A stretch of DNA of 64,000 bases from Oryzibacter oryziterrae (GTDB taxonomy: Bacteria > Pseudomonadota > Alphaproteobacteria > Rhizobiales > Pleomorphomonadaceae). The notes below the pieces were generated by a model. That model did not search any database. It saw only the letters and a program-made list of their open reading frames with translations, and was not told the DNA's origin. Positions 7,438 to 16,433 of this stretch are shown piece by piece. Each line of letters starts with the position of its first letter. Within the stretch, counting starts at the first letter, position 1. A program made the position numbers and the translations under genes. The stretch covers positions 1 through 64,000 of the forward strand of contig NZ_JAKJIC010000019.1 of the NCBI RefSeq assembly GCF_021864535.1, read 5' to 3'.

Positions 7438-9774
7438 GTGACTGTCGGAGACTGGCCCCTGCTTGCGGTTGCCCTGCCTTTTGTTGCCGCAGCATTGACG
7501 CCCTTTGTCCTGCGTTATGCCGAAGCGGCCGCGCCCTACCTGCTTTGTCTGTTCCCTGCCGCCATCTTCGCGGCTTTTGCCGCTGCCATACCCGGGATAG
7601 CAGCCGGTCAGTCACTGAACTGCGGCATCGATTGGCTGCCGGCAGTGGGCATTCGCCTGTCGGTGCGGGTCGATGGCCTCTCCAGCCTGTTCGCGCTGCT
7701 GATCTCGGGCATCGGCACCTTCATCGTCCTCTATGCCGGCGCCTACATGAAGGGCCATCCCGGGATCGGGCGCTTCTTCTCAAGTCTCTTCCTGTTCATG
7801 GGTGCGATGCTCGGTCTGGTGCTGGCCGATGACCTGATCAGCCTGTTCGTCTTCTGGGAAGGCACCTCCATCGCCTCCTTCCTGCTGATCGGCTTCGACC
7901 ACACACGGCAAGCGGCCCGTCGCGCCGCCTTCCAGGCGCTGGTGATCACGGGCCTTGGTGGCCTGTCGCTGCTCGCAGGCGTGCTGTTGGCCGGGCAGAT
8001 CGCCGGCGTGCATTCGCTCACCGAACTCCTCGCCAGCGGCGAGGCCTTGCGTGGCTCGCCCCTCTATCCGCTGGTGCTGGCGCTGTTTCTCGGGGCCGCC
8101 TTCACCAAGTCTGCGCAGATGCCGCTGCATGTGTGGCTGCCCAATGCCATGGAAGCGCCGACGCCGGTGTCCGCCTATCTGCATTCGGCCACCATGGTGA
8201 AGGCCGGCGTCTATCTGTTGATGCGCCTCAACCCGGTGCTCGGCGGCACCCCCGCCTGGGAGAGCATCCTGCCCTTCGTCGGTGGCGTCACGCTGATCGG
8301 CGGCGCCCTTCTCGCCCTGCGCCAGACCGACCTCAAGCTGATGCTGGCGCAGACCACCGTCGCCTCGCTCGGTTTGCTGGTGATGCTGATCGGTCTCGAC
8401 ACCGACGCGGCGATCGCCGGCGCTGTCGCCTATCTGCTGGCGCATGCGCTGTTCAAGGGGGCGCTGTTCATGGTGGCGGGCGCCATCGATCATGAGAGCG
8501 GCACGCGCGACATTCGCCGTCTCGGCGGTCTGCGCCGCGCCATGCCGGTCACCTGTGCGGCGGCAGCGCTTGCGGGGCTTTCCATGGCCGGCATTCCCGG
8601 CTTCTTCGGTTTCGTCGCCAAGGAAACCCTCTATGGCGCGCTGGCCGATCTGCGGGTCTGGGCGGCGATCGCGCTGGCGGTCTGCGGCAACGCCCTGATG
8701 TTCGCCATCGCCGGCCAGGTGGCGCTGCGCCCCTTCCTCGGCGCGCCACGCGCCACGCCGCGTCACGCCCACGAGGGGCCGATCGGCCTCTGGGCCGGGC
8801 CGCTGGTCTTCGGCGCCAAGGGGCTGGCGATCGTGCTGGCGCTGCCGCTCGCCGTCAGCCTCACCCTTGGTCCCGCCGTCAATGCCGTCGCCGGGCACCC
8901 GGTCGATCTCACCCTGCATGCCCTGCCCGAGCACGTGGAACTGCCGCTACTGCTCTCGCTGCTTACCATGGCACTGGGCGTCGCCGCCTATCTGTCGGCC
9001 GACAGACTTCGCTCCTTGCTCGATACGCTGGCAGCGGTGCTGAAATGGGGGCCGGACCGTGGCTTCGATCAGGCGATTGCCGCGCTGTTGCGCCTTGCCA
9101 CCCTCGTCACCCGCTCCCTGCAATCGGGGCGGCTCGAAGCCTATATCACCGCCACGATGGTGCTGACCGCGCTGGCCCTTCTGGTGCCGATGACCGTCCA
9201 TGGGGAATGGCCGGCGCTGCCGGTCTGGCCGCATCTCCTGCTGCATGAATGGGCGATTGTTGCGATTGCCTTCGTCGGCCTCGTGGCGGTGCTGCGTGCC
9301 CGTACGCGGCTCACCGCCATCGTGTCGCTGGGCGCCCAGGGCTTTGCCGTCGCCACGCTGTTCATGCTGTTCGGCGCGCCGGATCTGGCCTTCACCCAGT
9401 TCATGGTGGAAACGCTGTCGGTGGTGATCCTCGCCCTGGTGATGACGCGCCTGAAACTTGCCGAGCGCGACCACCGTCCGCTCGGCCAGAAGGTCATCGA
9501 CGGCTCAATCGCCGGTGCGGCCGGGCTCGGCTTCGGCGCGCTGCTCTTGCGCGTCACCCAGACGCCTTTCGACAGTCGCCTCAGCGATTTCTACGAGGCC
9601 AACAGCCGCCTGGTGGCGCATGGGCGCAACGTGGTCAACGTCATCATCGTCGACTTCCGCGGTCTCGACACCATGGGCGAAATCGCCGTGGTGATGATCA
9701 CCGGCCTTGCCATCCTGGCGCTGGTGCGCGTGCGCGCCCGCATCGTCATTCACAAGGAGGACGACCGGTCATGA
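7438..9774 (+). CDS. mrpA: Mrp/Pha cation:proton antiporter subunit A
   Basis: This is the largest subunit of the multisubunit Na+(K+)/H+ antiporter, a polytopic inner-membrane protein related to NuoL of complex I. Family signatures include FWEGTSIASFLLIGFDHT, KSAQMPLHVWLPNAMEAPTPVSAYLHSATMVKAG (read in parts) and ALFKGALFMVAGAIDHESGT. The C-terminal part carries the DUF4040/MrpB-N-like region (GAPDLAFTQFMVETLSVV). The gene starts at GTG behind AGGACGAGG. At 778 residues it is a separate A subunit, followed by a distinct mrpB rather than the fused phaAB I recall from some rhizobia. Its stop overlaps the mrpB start (ATGA). Role: pH and salt homeostasis. Confidence 0.95.
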   Translation: MTVGDWPLLAVALPFVAAALTPFVLRYAEAAAPYLLCLFPAAIFAAFAAAIPGIAAGQSLNCGIDWLPAVGIRLSVRVDGLSSLFALLISGIGTFIVLYAGAYMKGHPGIGRFFSSLFLFMGAMLGLVLADDLISLFVFWEGTSIASFLLIGFDHTRQAARRAAFQALVITGLGGLSLLAGVLLAGQIAGVHSLTELLASGEALRGSPLYPLVLALFLGAAFTKSAQMPLHVWLPNAMEAPTPVSAYLHSATMVKAGVYLLMRLNPVLGGTPAWESILPFVGGVTLIGGALLALRQTDLKLMLAQTTVASLGLLVMLIGLDTDAAIAGAVAYLLAHALFKGALFMVAGAIDHESGTRDIRRLGGLRRAMPVTCAAAALAGLSMAGIPGFFGFVAKETLYGALADLRVWAAIALAVCGNALMFAIAGQVALRPFLGAPRATPRHAHEGPIGLWAGPLVFGAKGLAIVLALPLAVSLTLGPAVNAVAGHPVDLTLHALPEHVELPLLLSLLTMALGVAAYLSADRLRSLLDTLAAVLKWGPDRGFDQAIAALLRLATLVTRSLQSGRLEAYITATMVLTALALLVPMTVHGEWPALPVWPHLLLHEWAIVAIAFVGLVAVLRARTRLTAIVSLGAQGFAVATLFMLFGAPDLAFTQFMVETLSVVILALVMTRLKLAERDHRPLGQKVIDGSIAGAAGLGFGALLLRVTQTPFDSRLSDFYEANSRLVAHGRNVVNVIIVDFRGLDTMGEIAVVMITGLAILALVRVRARIVIHKEDDRS

Positions 9775-10196
9775 TGGGAACCGTCATCTTCCGCACGCTT
9801 TCGCCCCTCATCTCGGCGCTGACGCTGATGCTGGCCGTCTTCGTCACGCTGCGCGGCCACAATGATCCGGGTGGCGGCTTCATCGGCGGCCTGATCGCCG
9901 CGTCGGCCTTCGCCCTGCTCGGCCTGTCGCATGGCGTGCCGGCGGTCCGGCAGGCGCTGCGTTTCCATCCCATGTCCTACGCCGGCTTCGGTCTATTGCT
10001 GGCCGTTTGCGCGGGGCTGCTGCCGATCTTCACCGGCCGCTCCTTCTTCACCGCGCTCTGGACCTTTCCTCAGGTGCTCGGCGTGGAGATCGCCTTGTCC
10101 ACACCGATGTTCTTCGACATCGGCGTGTTCTTCGTGGTTTCCGGCGCCATGACGTCGATTGCCCTCAGCCTCGAGCAACGGGGAGGCGGCGTCTGA
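9771..10196 (+). CDS. mrpB: Mrp antiporter subunit B
   Basis: The 141-residue membrane protein begins at the first of two adjacent ATG codons, inside the stop of mrpA. MnhB/MrpB signatures are FVTLRGHNDPGGGFIGGLIAASAFAL and FFDIGVFFVVSGAMTSIALSLE. About four membrane helices are expected. It belongs to the seven-protein antiporter complex and is translationally coupled on both sides; its stop overlaps the mrpC start by one base. Confidence 0.95.
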   Translation: MMGTVIFRTLSPLISALTLMLAVFVTLRGHNDPGGGFIGGLIAASAFALLGLSHGVPAVRQALRFHPMSYAGFGLLLAVCAGLLPIFTGRSFFTALWTFPQVLGVEIALSTPMFFDIGVFFVVSGAMTSIALSLEQRGGGV

Positions 10197-10573
10197 TGGA
10201 AAGTGTGTTCGCCCTGCTGGTCACCGCCTTCATGGCCGTCAGCGTCTACCTGATGCTGTCGCGGCACATCATCCGCGTTCTCATCGGCCTTGCCTTGCTC
10301 GGCAATGGCGTCAATCTCCTGATCTTCACCGCTGGCCGCCTGACGCGCGAGACGCCGCCGCTGATCGCGCCCGACGCCGAAGCGATCACCGGCATCGTCG
10401 CCAATCCCCTGCCGCAGGCGCTGATCCTGACGGCCATCGTCATTTCCTTCTCCTTCTTCGCCCTGTTGCTGGTGCTTGGCTTCCGCGCCTATCAGGACCT
10501 CGGGACCGACGACACCGACGGCATGCGCGCCGCCGAACCGGTCGACGACCCCGGCCCGCCGGAGGGTTACTGA
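10196..10573 (+). CDS. mrpC: Mrp antiporter subunit C
   Basis: This 125-residue protein is related to the complex I subunit NuoK. It has three predicted membrane helices and the pattern LSRHIIRVLIGLALLGNGVN followed by PLPQALILTAIVISFSFFAL. It ends with an acidic, Pro-rich tail. It overlaps mrpB by one base (TGATG) and mrpD in the same way, so the operon is tightly coupled. Confidence 0.95.
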   Translation: MESVFALLVTAFMAVSVYLMLSRHIIRVLIGLALLGNGVNLLIFTAGRLTRETPPLIAPDAEAITGIVANPLPQALILTAIVISFSFFALLLVLGFRAYQDLGTDDTDGMRAAEPVDDPGPPEGY

Positions 10574-12126
10574 TGGCCGCCGCCGACGTTTCCGCCGCCC
10601 TGATCACAGCGCCTGTCCCGCTGTCCGACTGGCTGGTCGCCCTGCCGCTGGCCATCCCCGTCCTTGCCGGCGCCGTTCTGGTGCTTCTGCGCCAGCAACT
10701 CAAGCAACCAATCATCGTCGCCGTGGCGGCGCTCCTCGCCATGCTGGTGACCGATATCGCCCTGCTCGCGCGCGTCCTGCAGCAAGGGCCTGTGGTCATG
10801 TACATGGGCGCCTGGAAGCCGCCCTTCGGCATCGTCTTTGCCGCTGATGTGTTCGGCACCTCGCTGGCAACACTCGCAACCTTTATCGCCCTCCTGGCCA
10901 CGATCTATTCGGCCGCCGACGTCACCTGGGCGGAGCGGCGCTTCGGCTTCTATCCTTTCCTGATGCTGCTGATGGCCGGAGTCACCGGCGCCTTCCTCAC
11001 CGGCGACATCTTCAATCTCTACGTCTGGTTCGAGGTGCTGCTGATCTCCTCGACCGGATTGCTGCTGGTCGGCTCCAAGAAGCCGCAGATCGATGGGGCG
11101 CTGAAATACGGGCTGCTCAATCTCCTCGCCACGACGCTGTTCCTGGTGGCGACCGCCTATCTCTACGGCGTGCTGGGCACGCTCAACATGGCCGACATCG
11201 CCCTCAAGGTGCGCGCCGCGCCGGCGGATACGCCGCTCGTCACCATTGCCGTGCTCTACCTTGTCGCCTTCGGCATGAAGGCTGCGGCCTTTCCGCTGAA
11301 TTTCTGGCTGCCCGCCAGCTATCATGCGCCGGGCGCCGGTGTGTCGGCGCTGTTTGCGGCCATCCTGACCAAGGTCGGCATCTACGCGCTGATCAAGACG
11401 GAGGTGCTTCTGCTGGGTCCGGTGTCGGCGCATTTCGCGCCGGTGATCGCCGCTGTCGCCGGCGCCACCATGCTCACCGGCGCGCTGGGTGCGCTGGCGC
11501 AATCGGAGCTGCGGCGCCTGTTCGGCTGGCTGGTGATCAACGGCATCGGCAGCATGCTGATGGGCCTTGCCATCGGCGGCGAGGCCGGGTTGACGGCCGG
11601 CATCTTCTACGCCCTGCATTCCATGGTCACCATGGCGGCACTCTATTTCTGCGGCGGCCTGGTCGAGGCTCTGGCAGGTACAGATCGCCTGACCCAGCTG
11701 GGTGGGGTGCAGAAGCGCGCGCCTCTCCTTGGAGCGGTCCTGCTGATCCTGTCGCTGGCGGTCGCCGGCCTGCCGCCATTTTCCGGCTTCTGGCCGAAAG
11801 TGCTGCTGGTCAAGGCGGGCATCAGCGCCGGCAGCGGCGGCCTGGTCCTCGTGTTGCTCGCCAGCAGCCTCGTCACCACGATCGCCATGGGGCGGGTCTA
11901 TCTGTTCGCCGTCTGGCGCGATGCCCCGGATGCAGCCGCCCAGACGGGTGCCAACGGGCCCCGGTCGCCCGGCGCATCCGTGCTGCTTCCGACCCTGGTG
12001 CTGACCGTGCTCGTGGTGGCCATCGGCCTCTATCCCATGCCCGTGCATGAGCTGGCGGCCCGATCGGCCGCGGGCCTGCTCAATGCCGATGCCTACAGCC
12101 ACGCCGTTCTGGGAGGCGCGCCATGA
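10573..12126 (+). CDS. mrpD: Mrp antiporter subunit D
   Basis: A 517-residue polytopic protein related to NuoM/NuoN, with about fourteen membrane helices. Visible motifs are the ion-channel glutamate region YVWFEVLLISSTGLL, then KYGLLNLLATTLFLVATAYL and AAAFPLNFWLPASYHAPGAG. The Pro-rich VAGLPPFSGFWPKVLLVKAG is typical of the family. It pairs with MrpA as the second antiporter-like subunit. The stop overlaps the mrpE start by four bases. Confidence 0.95.
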   Translation: MAAADVSAALITAPVPLSDWLVALPLAIPVLAGAVLVLLRQQLKQPIIVAVAALLAMLVTDIALLARVLQQGPVVMYMGAWKPPFGIVFAADVFGTSLATLATFIALLATIYSAADVTWAERRFGFYPFLMLLMAGVTGAFLTGDIFNLYVWFEVLLISSTGLLLVGSKKPQIDGALKYGLLNLLATTLFLVATAYLYGVLGTLNMADIALKVRAAPADTPLVTIAVLYLVAFGMKAAAFPLNFWLPASYHAPGAGVSALFAAILTKVGIYALIKTEVLLLGPVSAHFAPVIAAVAGATMLTGALGALAQSELRRLFGWLVINGIGSMLMGLAIGGEAGLTAGIFYALHSMVTMAALYFCGGLVEALAGTDRLTQLGGVQKRAPLLGAVLLILSLAVAGLPPFSGFWPKVLLVKAGISAGSGGLVLVLLASSLVTTIAMGRVYLFAVWRDAPDAAAQTGANGPRSPGASVLLPTLVLTVLVVAIGLYPMPVHELAARSAAGLLNADAYSHAVLGGAP

Positions 12127-12599
12127 CCGCCCGTTTCCTCATTCCCGTGCTCATGGCGCTGACCTGGGCGGCGATCTCCGGCTCGTTCACTGTCGCCAAT
12201 CTGTTGTTCGGCCTGCTTCTGGGCGCCGCAGCGCTCTGGCTCTTGCGCGGCGCCCGCAACGTCACGCCGATCCGGGTGCGCCCGCTGCCGCTCGTCCGCC
12301 TCATCGGGGTGTTTCTGGTCGAGCTGATCAAGTCTGGCCTCAAGGTGATGGCGCTCGTCCTCAAGCGCGACATGCAGCTTCAGCCCGGCATCGTCGCCGT
12401 ACCGCTGCGGCTCACCGGCGACTTTCAGATCACCCTGCTCGCCAACCTGATCACATTGACGCCGGGGACGCTGACGGTGGACGTCGCTGCCAACCGCAGC
12501 TGTCTTTACGTCCACTGCGTCGACGCTTCCGACCCGCAAGCCGTCATCGCCGACATTCGCAACGGATTTGAGCGCCTTGTCGAGGAGGCCTTCGCATGA
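12123..12599 (+). CDS. mrpE: Mrp antiporter subunit E
   Basis: The 158-residue protein has two N-terminal membrane segments followed by a cytoplasmic domain. The motifs [13 protein letters not shown] and [17 protein letters not shown] match MnhE/MrpE. It is required for full antiporter assembly in studied bacteria. Start and stop overlap mrpD and mrpF by a few bases. Confidence 0.94.
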   Translation: MTARFLIPVLMALTWAAISGSFTVANLLFGLLLGAAALWLLRGARNVTPIRVRPLPLVRLIGVFLVELIKSGLKVMALVLKRDMQLQPGIVAVPLRLTGDFQITLLANLITLTPGTLTVDVAANRSCLYVHCVDASDPQAVIADIRNGFERLVEEAFA

Positions 12600-12949
12600 G
12601 CGCCGAAGCCATTTTGCTCCTGGCCGCCAATGTCACGCTCGGCGTGCTGTCGCTGGCGCTGATCATGACCGTGATCCGGCTGGTCCTCGGCCCGACGCTG
12701 CCGGACCGCATCGTGGCGCTGGATCTGCTGGTCGGCATCGTCATGGGCTTCATCGCTGCATTTTCGATTCGCACCGGGGTGCGCAGCTATCTCGACATCG
12801 CCATCGCACTCGGCCTCGTCGGCTTCCTGGCCACGGTCGCCTTTGCCCGTTACGTGCTCTGGCGCGGACAGGCAGGGGATGCGCCGGCCACCTTGCCGGA
12901 TGGCGACGAATCACCCCTGACACAGGACAAGGACGCCGGCTCGCCCTGA
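12596..12949 (+). CDS. mrpF: Mrp antiporter subunit F
   Basis: A small membrane protein of 117 residues with three helices. The signature [19 protein letters not shown] is characteristic of MnhF/MrpF, followed by [20 protein letters not shown]. The last 20 residues form an acidic tail. It overlaps mrpE by four bases. Unlike the rest of the operon, the next gene (mrpG) is 96 bp away. Confidence 0.94.
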   Translation: MSAEAILLLAANVTLGVLSLALIMTVIRLVLGPTLPDRIVALDLLVGIVMGFIAAFSIRTGVRSYLDIAIALGLVGFLATVAFARYVLWRGQAGDAPATLPDGDESPLTQDKDAGSP

Positions 12950-13045
12950 CGAAGGCCGACGCGGTGCCAAGCATCGTATCGGAACTTTTCACCTGGGCAT
13001 TTCTAACAGGGGCTGTAGTGTCCGCAAGACAGACAGGATGAAGCC

Positions 13046-13393
13046 ATGCAATTGCTACTCGCCATTGCCACCGCATCTCTACTTCTCGTCGGGTCCATCT
13101 TCGCCCTGACGGGCGCGCTCGGCCTCATCCGTTTTCCCGACGTGTATACACGCATGCACGCTGCATCAAAGGCGGGAACTCTCGGCTCCGGCTTCTGCCT
13201 TGCCGCTCTCGCCGTTCATGCGCCAACACTGGATGTTATGCCTCGTGCACTCGTTGCCATTGCCTTTTTCATGCTGACAGCGCCAATTTCCGCCCATCTT
13301 CTGGCTCGTGCCGCACTGCTGGCAGGTTACATGCCTCTCGGTGCAAACGATGCAATCAGTAAACAGTCTGTCAACCAAGACGACGTTCCGTAA
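13046..13393 (+). CDS. mrpG: Mrp antiporter subunit G
   Basis: The 115-residue protein has three membrane helices and the MnhG/MrpG pattern GLIRFPDVYTRMHAASKAGTLGSG. It completes the order A-B-C-D-E-F-G. A 96-bp gap separates it from mrpF, the only non-overlapping junction in the operon, which could hold a processing site or weak promoter. The end of the gene and the region after it are lower in G+C than mrpA-F. No clear terminator follows. Confidence 0.93.
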   Translation: MQLLLAIATASLLLVGSIFALTGALGLIRFPDVYTRMHAASKAGTLGSGFCLAALAVHAPTLDVMPRALVAIAFFMLTAPISAHLLARAALLAGYMPLGANDAISKQSVNQDDVP

Positions 13394-13746
13394 AGGCCCT
13401 TATATCGGCAAGCCGGAAGGTCGTATTTTCACCTTCCTCAAAAATCGTCAGTTCATGATGGAATCATCCCAGACAGATTTTGCCTTGAGCACCGTGCGGT
13501 CATCTATTTTCATAGCGCACCGACCTAGCATTCATGGCCGTTTGAGTTTACCCGCACCGTATAAAACGTAATAATTTGTGGGATGCACTTGTTTTCCTTT
13601 TCTAGGCGCTGTAATGGATTTTGGAAGCTTGAATATCCAGTGTTTCCTGCGTCTGTCTGATGTAAACTCATGACGTCCGATTGTTTGCGCAGGGGTGAAT
13701 GTACGGGACACAAGATGATCCCGCCTGAGATAGGAATGATGGAAAG
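13394..13746. other. Intergenic region upstream of mucR
   Basis: This 353-bp stretch is visibly richer in A+T than its surroundings and has no convincing gene. It is the likely promoter region of mucR. MucR/Ros proteins bind A+T-rich DNA and often repress their own gene, so autoregulation here is plausible, but I identify no specific operator. Confidence 0.5.
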
Positions 13747-14166
13747 ATGAGTGACATGGACGACGATCTGACGATAATCGACCTCGCCGCGCACATTGTT
13801 GCTGCCTACGTGGGTAATAACACTGTTCCGGTCTCTGAACTGCCGAACCTGATCTATGACGTCGTCGGCGCGCTGAACCGTATTCAGGGCGGTGCTCCCG
13901 CCGAGGTCGAGGCCGAACCGGTGAAGCCGGCGGTTCCGGTCAAGAAGTCGGTTACCAACGACTACATCGTCTGCCTTGAAGACGGCAAGAAGTTCAAGTC
14001 GCTGAAGCGCCACCTGCGCACCCACTACAACATGTCGCCCGAGGAATACCGCGAGAAGTGGAACCTGCCGGCCGACTATCCGATGGTCGCCCCCAACTAT
14101 GCCCAGGCCCGTTCGGACCTGGCCAAGAAGATGGGCCTCGGCCAGCAGCGCCGTCGCGGCCGCTGA
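13747..14166 (+). CDS. mucR: MucR/Ros family transcriptional regulator
   Basis: The 139-residue protein has the Ros/MucR zinc-finger region, [20 protein letters not shown], followed by [21 protein letters not shown] and a basic C-terminus ([10 protein letters not shown]). One Cys and two His of the finger are visible. The N-terminal 60 residues match the oligomerisation region of MucR. Family members are global regulators of exopolysaccharide, motility and cell-cycle genes in Rhizobiales. It starts at ATG after GGAAAG and ends just before a strong terminator. Confidence 0.95.
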   Translation: MSDMDDDLTIIDLAAHIVAAYVGNNTVPVSELPNLIYDVVGALNRIQGGAPAEVEAEPVKPAVPVKKSVTNDYIVCLEDGKKFKSLKRHLRTHYNMSPEEYREKWNLPADYPMVAPNYAQARSDLAKKMGLGQQRRRGR

Positions 14167-14197
14167 TCCAGTCCTTGAAGGTTATCCTTCCTGCAAG

Positions 14198-14226
14198 CCC
14201 GGCGGTTCATCCCGCCGGGTTTTTTG
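14198..14226 (+). terminator. Rho-independent terminator of mucR
   Basis: CCCGGCGG at 14198-14205 pairs with CCGCCGGG at 14212-14219 around a six-base loop, followed by a run of six T. The stop codon of the convergent gene lies in the loop (14207-14209). Confidence 0.88.
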
Positions 14227-14599
14227 TTGTCTGCAGTTCCATGTCCGCCGGCCCGGTCGGCGATGCCGCATGGTCGGCCGAGACTTGACCGCCTCGCAGG
14301 GCCGCCAGGTTTCGCCTTTCCGCCTTGTAGGCCTGCACCAGACCCAGGTGCCGGTTGAGGTCATAGGTCCAGTGCCCGGAGCGCCCGCGCATGCGCTCCT
14401 GGCGGAGCGCTCGCGCCAGCAGCTTGCACAACCTATTGGTGTTTTCTAAAGTAGAAGACCGAAACTCGGTCGGGTCGACCGGCAGCAGTCTGGCAAGTCC
14501 GCGCTGCCGGTCATAGGCCTCGGCTCCCTGCTTGAGCATCACGGCCCGGCTTTGGGCAAAGCGTGCCCTCATCCGAAAATCGGTCAAAGTTTCAGTCAT
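14207..14599 (-). CDS. Conserved hypothetical protein, convergent with mucR
   Basis: I start at the ATG at 14599 (MTETLTDFRMRARFAQSRAV). The longer frame to 14776 runs into the promoter region of the divergent DnaA-like gene. The 130-residue product is basic and helical. Its most distinctive part is LARALRQERMRGRSGHWTYDLNRHLGLVQA. That pattern looks conserved among Rhizobiales hypothetical proteins, but I know of no function. The gene ends inside the loop of the mucR terminator. Confidence 0.6.
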   Translation of the reverse strand: MTETLTDFRMRARFAQSRAVMLKQGAEAYDRQRGLARLLPVDPTEFRSSTLENTNRLCKLLARALRQERMRGRSGHWTYDLNRHLGLVQAYKAERRNLAALRGGQVSADHAASPTGPADMELQTTKNPAG

Positions 14600-14815
14600 G
14601 TCGTGCCCCAGATGCGTCTGAGGCAAGCATCTCACACTTGTTCGGCGCGGGGATAAGTCTGCGACGACGACCGCTGCGGGGCGATTTTGCGGTCTCGGGG
14701 ACTGCCCGATTTTGAAACAACCAAAAGTTATCCCCGCTGGGTATAAGTCATGCTTTCCTAGAAGGGCAACCAGCAAAACCGACGATAGCGTCGGCCCATC
14801 TTGGAGTGTGCTTCC

Positions 14816-15241
14816 GTGTATGTCTCAATCAAAGACACAAGTTCCGAAGCTCATCGCTATGAAGACCTTTCCTCCAGCGCAGCTTCCGAGTTGCCGGACG
14901 AGGCTGCAGTGATCGAACAGGCGGTCCTGAAGGCGTTCGACCTGCCGCTGCGGTCGCTGCGCAGCCGCCAGCGGGGACAGGCGCATGTCGCCTTCGCCCG
15001 ACAGGTCGCCATCTATGTGGCGCATGTCTACATGGGCATGACGCTGACCAAGGCGGCGCGCCTGTTCGGTCGCGACCGGACGACCGCCGCATATGCCTGC
15101 CGCATCGTCGAGGACAAGCGCGATGATCGTCGGGTCGACCTCAAGGTCGAAGCCGTCGAGCGCGCCCTCGAGAACTGGATCTTCCCTGTCGAACCGCGCG
15201 CCCTGCGCAGCTCGCCGCGCCTCATGGAGAGCCTGCAATGA
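14816..15241 (+). CDS. DnaA domain IV-like helix-turn-helix protein
   Basis: About 140 residues whose centre matches only the C-terminal DNA-binding domain of the replication initiator DnaA. It shows HVAFARQVAIYVAHVYMGMTL, then LFGRDRTTAAYACRIVED, the DnaA-box-recognition helix signature. The AAA+ ATPase domain of true DnaA is absent, so this is a stand-alone binding domain. The start is uncertain: the GTG at 14816 has TTGGAG upstream, and a TTG at 14801 is possible. The last four bases overlap the DUF6456 gene (ATGA). It could bind DnaA boxes as a regulator; this is inference. Confidence 0.8.
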   Translation: MYVSIKDTSSEAHRYEDLSSSAASELPDEAAVIEQAVLKAFDLPLRSLRSRQRGQAHVAFARQVAIYVAHVYMGMTLTKAARLFGRDRTTAAYACRIVEDKRDDRRVDLKVEAVERALENWIFPVEPRALRSSPRLMESLQ

Positions 15242-15813
15242 CGGCCGCGTCCCGATCAACCTGCCGGAAGGCGCCGTCCGCACGGCCCGCGGAGACACCG
15301 CAGATCAACGCCGCCGAAAGCCCTCTCGCCTGGCTGTTCAGCCGTCGGGACAAGGACGGCGCGCCACTGATTGCGGCCCATGAGTTCGCCGCCGGTGAAC
15401 GGTTTCGCAGCGACTATACTTTCGCCGCCCTGATGCCGCGCACCACCATGAACTGGTCCACCATCGGCGGCCGGGCCGAACGCCGTTCTGGTGCCGGAGG
15501 CGGTGCCGTGCTGTCGGATGCGGTGCTGGACGCACGCGCCCGCGTCGACGCGGCATTGACCGCTCTTGGACCGGACTTCGGCAATCTCCTGATCGACGTC
15601 TGCTGCCATCTGCGCGGACTTGTTGAGGTCGAACGCGACAAGGCCTGGCCACAGCGGTCCGGAAAGGTGGTGCTGCGCCTCGCTCTCGCGGCGCTCGCGC
15701 GGCATTACGGCCTCGATCCGGAGGCACGCGGTGGCGCCCGCAGCCTATCGCGCCAGTGGGGCAGCCCGGACTTCAGGCCGACGCTGACGCCGCCACCGCC
15801 GCTTCCTTCCTGA
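15238..15813 (+). CDS. DUF6456 domain-containing protein
   Basis: The 191-residue protein contains ESPLAWLFSRRDKDGAPLI, then FAAGERFRSDYTFAALMPR and TMNWS, which I recognise as DUF6456. The C-terminal half includes DVCCHLRGLVEVERDKAWP and a helical region resembling a DNA-binding fold. It is coupled to the DnaA-domain-IV gene by a four-base overlap, so the two probably work together. Its final 41 bases overlap the convergent sufE gene and encode a low-complexity Pro/Leu tail. Function unknown. Confidence 0.82.
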   Translation: MTAASRSTCRKAPSARPAETPQINAAESPLAWLFSRRDKDGAPLIAAHEFAAGERFRSDYTFAALMPRTTMNWSTIGGRAERRSGAGGGAVLSDAVLDARARVDAALTALGPDFGNLLIDVCCHLRGLVEVERDKAWPQRSGKVVLRLALAALARHYGLDPEARGGARSLSRQWGSPDFRPTLTPPPPLPS

Positions 15814-16201
15814 TGCGCTCCACCATGGATCTCAGGCCGTTCGACCGCTGCGGCGTCAGGTGTTCCTTGAGATTGAGTTCCTCGAAGACCGCTTCGGGAT
15901 TGATGCGGAGAACCTCCGAAACACGCTTTCCCGAGTAGGTGGCGTGCAGCACGGCGACCAGCCCCTTGACGATATGGGCATCGGAGTCGCCGTCGAATTC
16001 CAGAACGGGGTCGGCGCCCTGCCCCATGTGGATTGCCAGCCAGACCTGACTGGTGCAGCCCCGTACCTTGTTGGCGTCGGTCCGTTCGCTTTCGTCCAGC
16101 GGCGCCAACATCTTGCCGAGCTCGATGACATAGCGATAGCGGTCTTCCCAGTCGTCGAGGAATGAGAAATTTTCGCGAATCTCGTCAAGCGTGACAGTCA
16201 C
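15773..16201 (-). CDS. sufE: SufE family Fe-S cluster assembly sulfur acceptor
   Basis: SufE accepts sulfur from the cysteine desulfurase SufS and passes it to the assembly scaffold. The 142-residue protein has the active-site loop NKVRGCTSQVWL (catalytic Cys) and the pattern FLDDWEDRYRYVIELGKMLAPL, both typical. I chose the GTG at 16201 because AGGAG lies nine bases upstream; the longer frame to 16534 crosses the terminator at 16318-16356. The last 14 codons overlap the convergent DUF6456 gene and encode an Ala/Ser tail. The other suf genes are not in the window. Confidence 0.92.
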   Translation of the reverse strand: MTVTLDEIRENFSFLDDWEDRYRYVIELGKMLAPLDESERTDANKVRGCTSQVWLAIHMGQGADPVLEFDGDSDAHIVKGLVAVLHATYSGKRVSEVLRINPEAVFEELNLKEHLTPQRSNGLRSMVERIRKEAAVAASASA

Positions 16202-16317
16202 GGGGCAGATCTCCTGAGGCGCGCCCGCCGGCGGGCGCAGAGCGTGATTGCACTCTCCTACAACATCACGGCCCCGAATGTATGCGGTTTTTCTCCTACC
16301 GTTGCCGGGGCGCCCAA

Positions 16318-16356
16318 AAGAAAAGAGACCGCCGACGCACGGGGCGAAGGCGGTCT
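16318..16356 (-). terminator. Rho-independent terminator of the DUF5330 gene
   Basis: On the minus strand AGACCGCC (16356-16349) pairs with GGCGGTCT (16333-16326) and is followed by CTTTTCTTTT. It lies 78 bp after the DUF5330 stop and before sufE. Confidence 0.75.
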
Positions 16357-16433
16357 TTGAGTTCCCGGAACCATCGAGGTTCCAGGCAGGGAAACAGAGA
16401 GGAGTAACCCGGTTGGACGTCCGAGCCCGGGGG

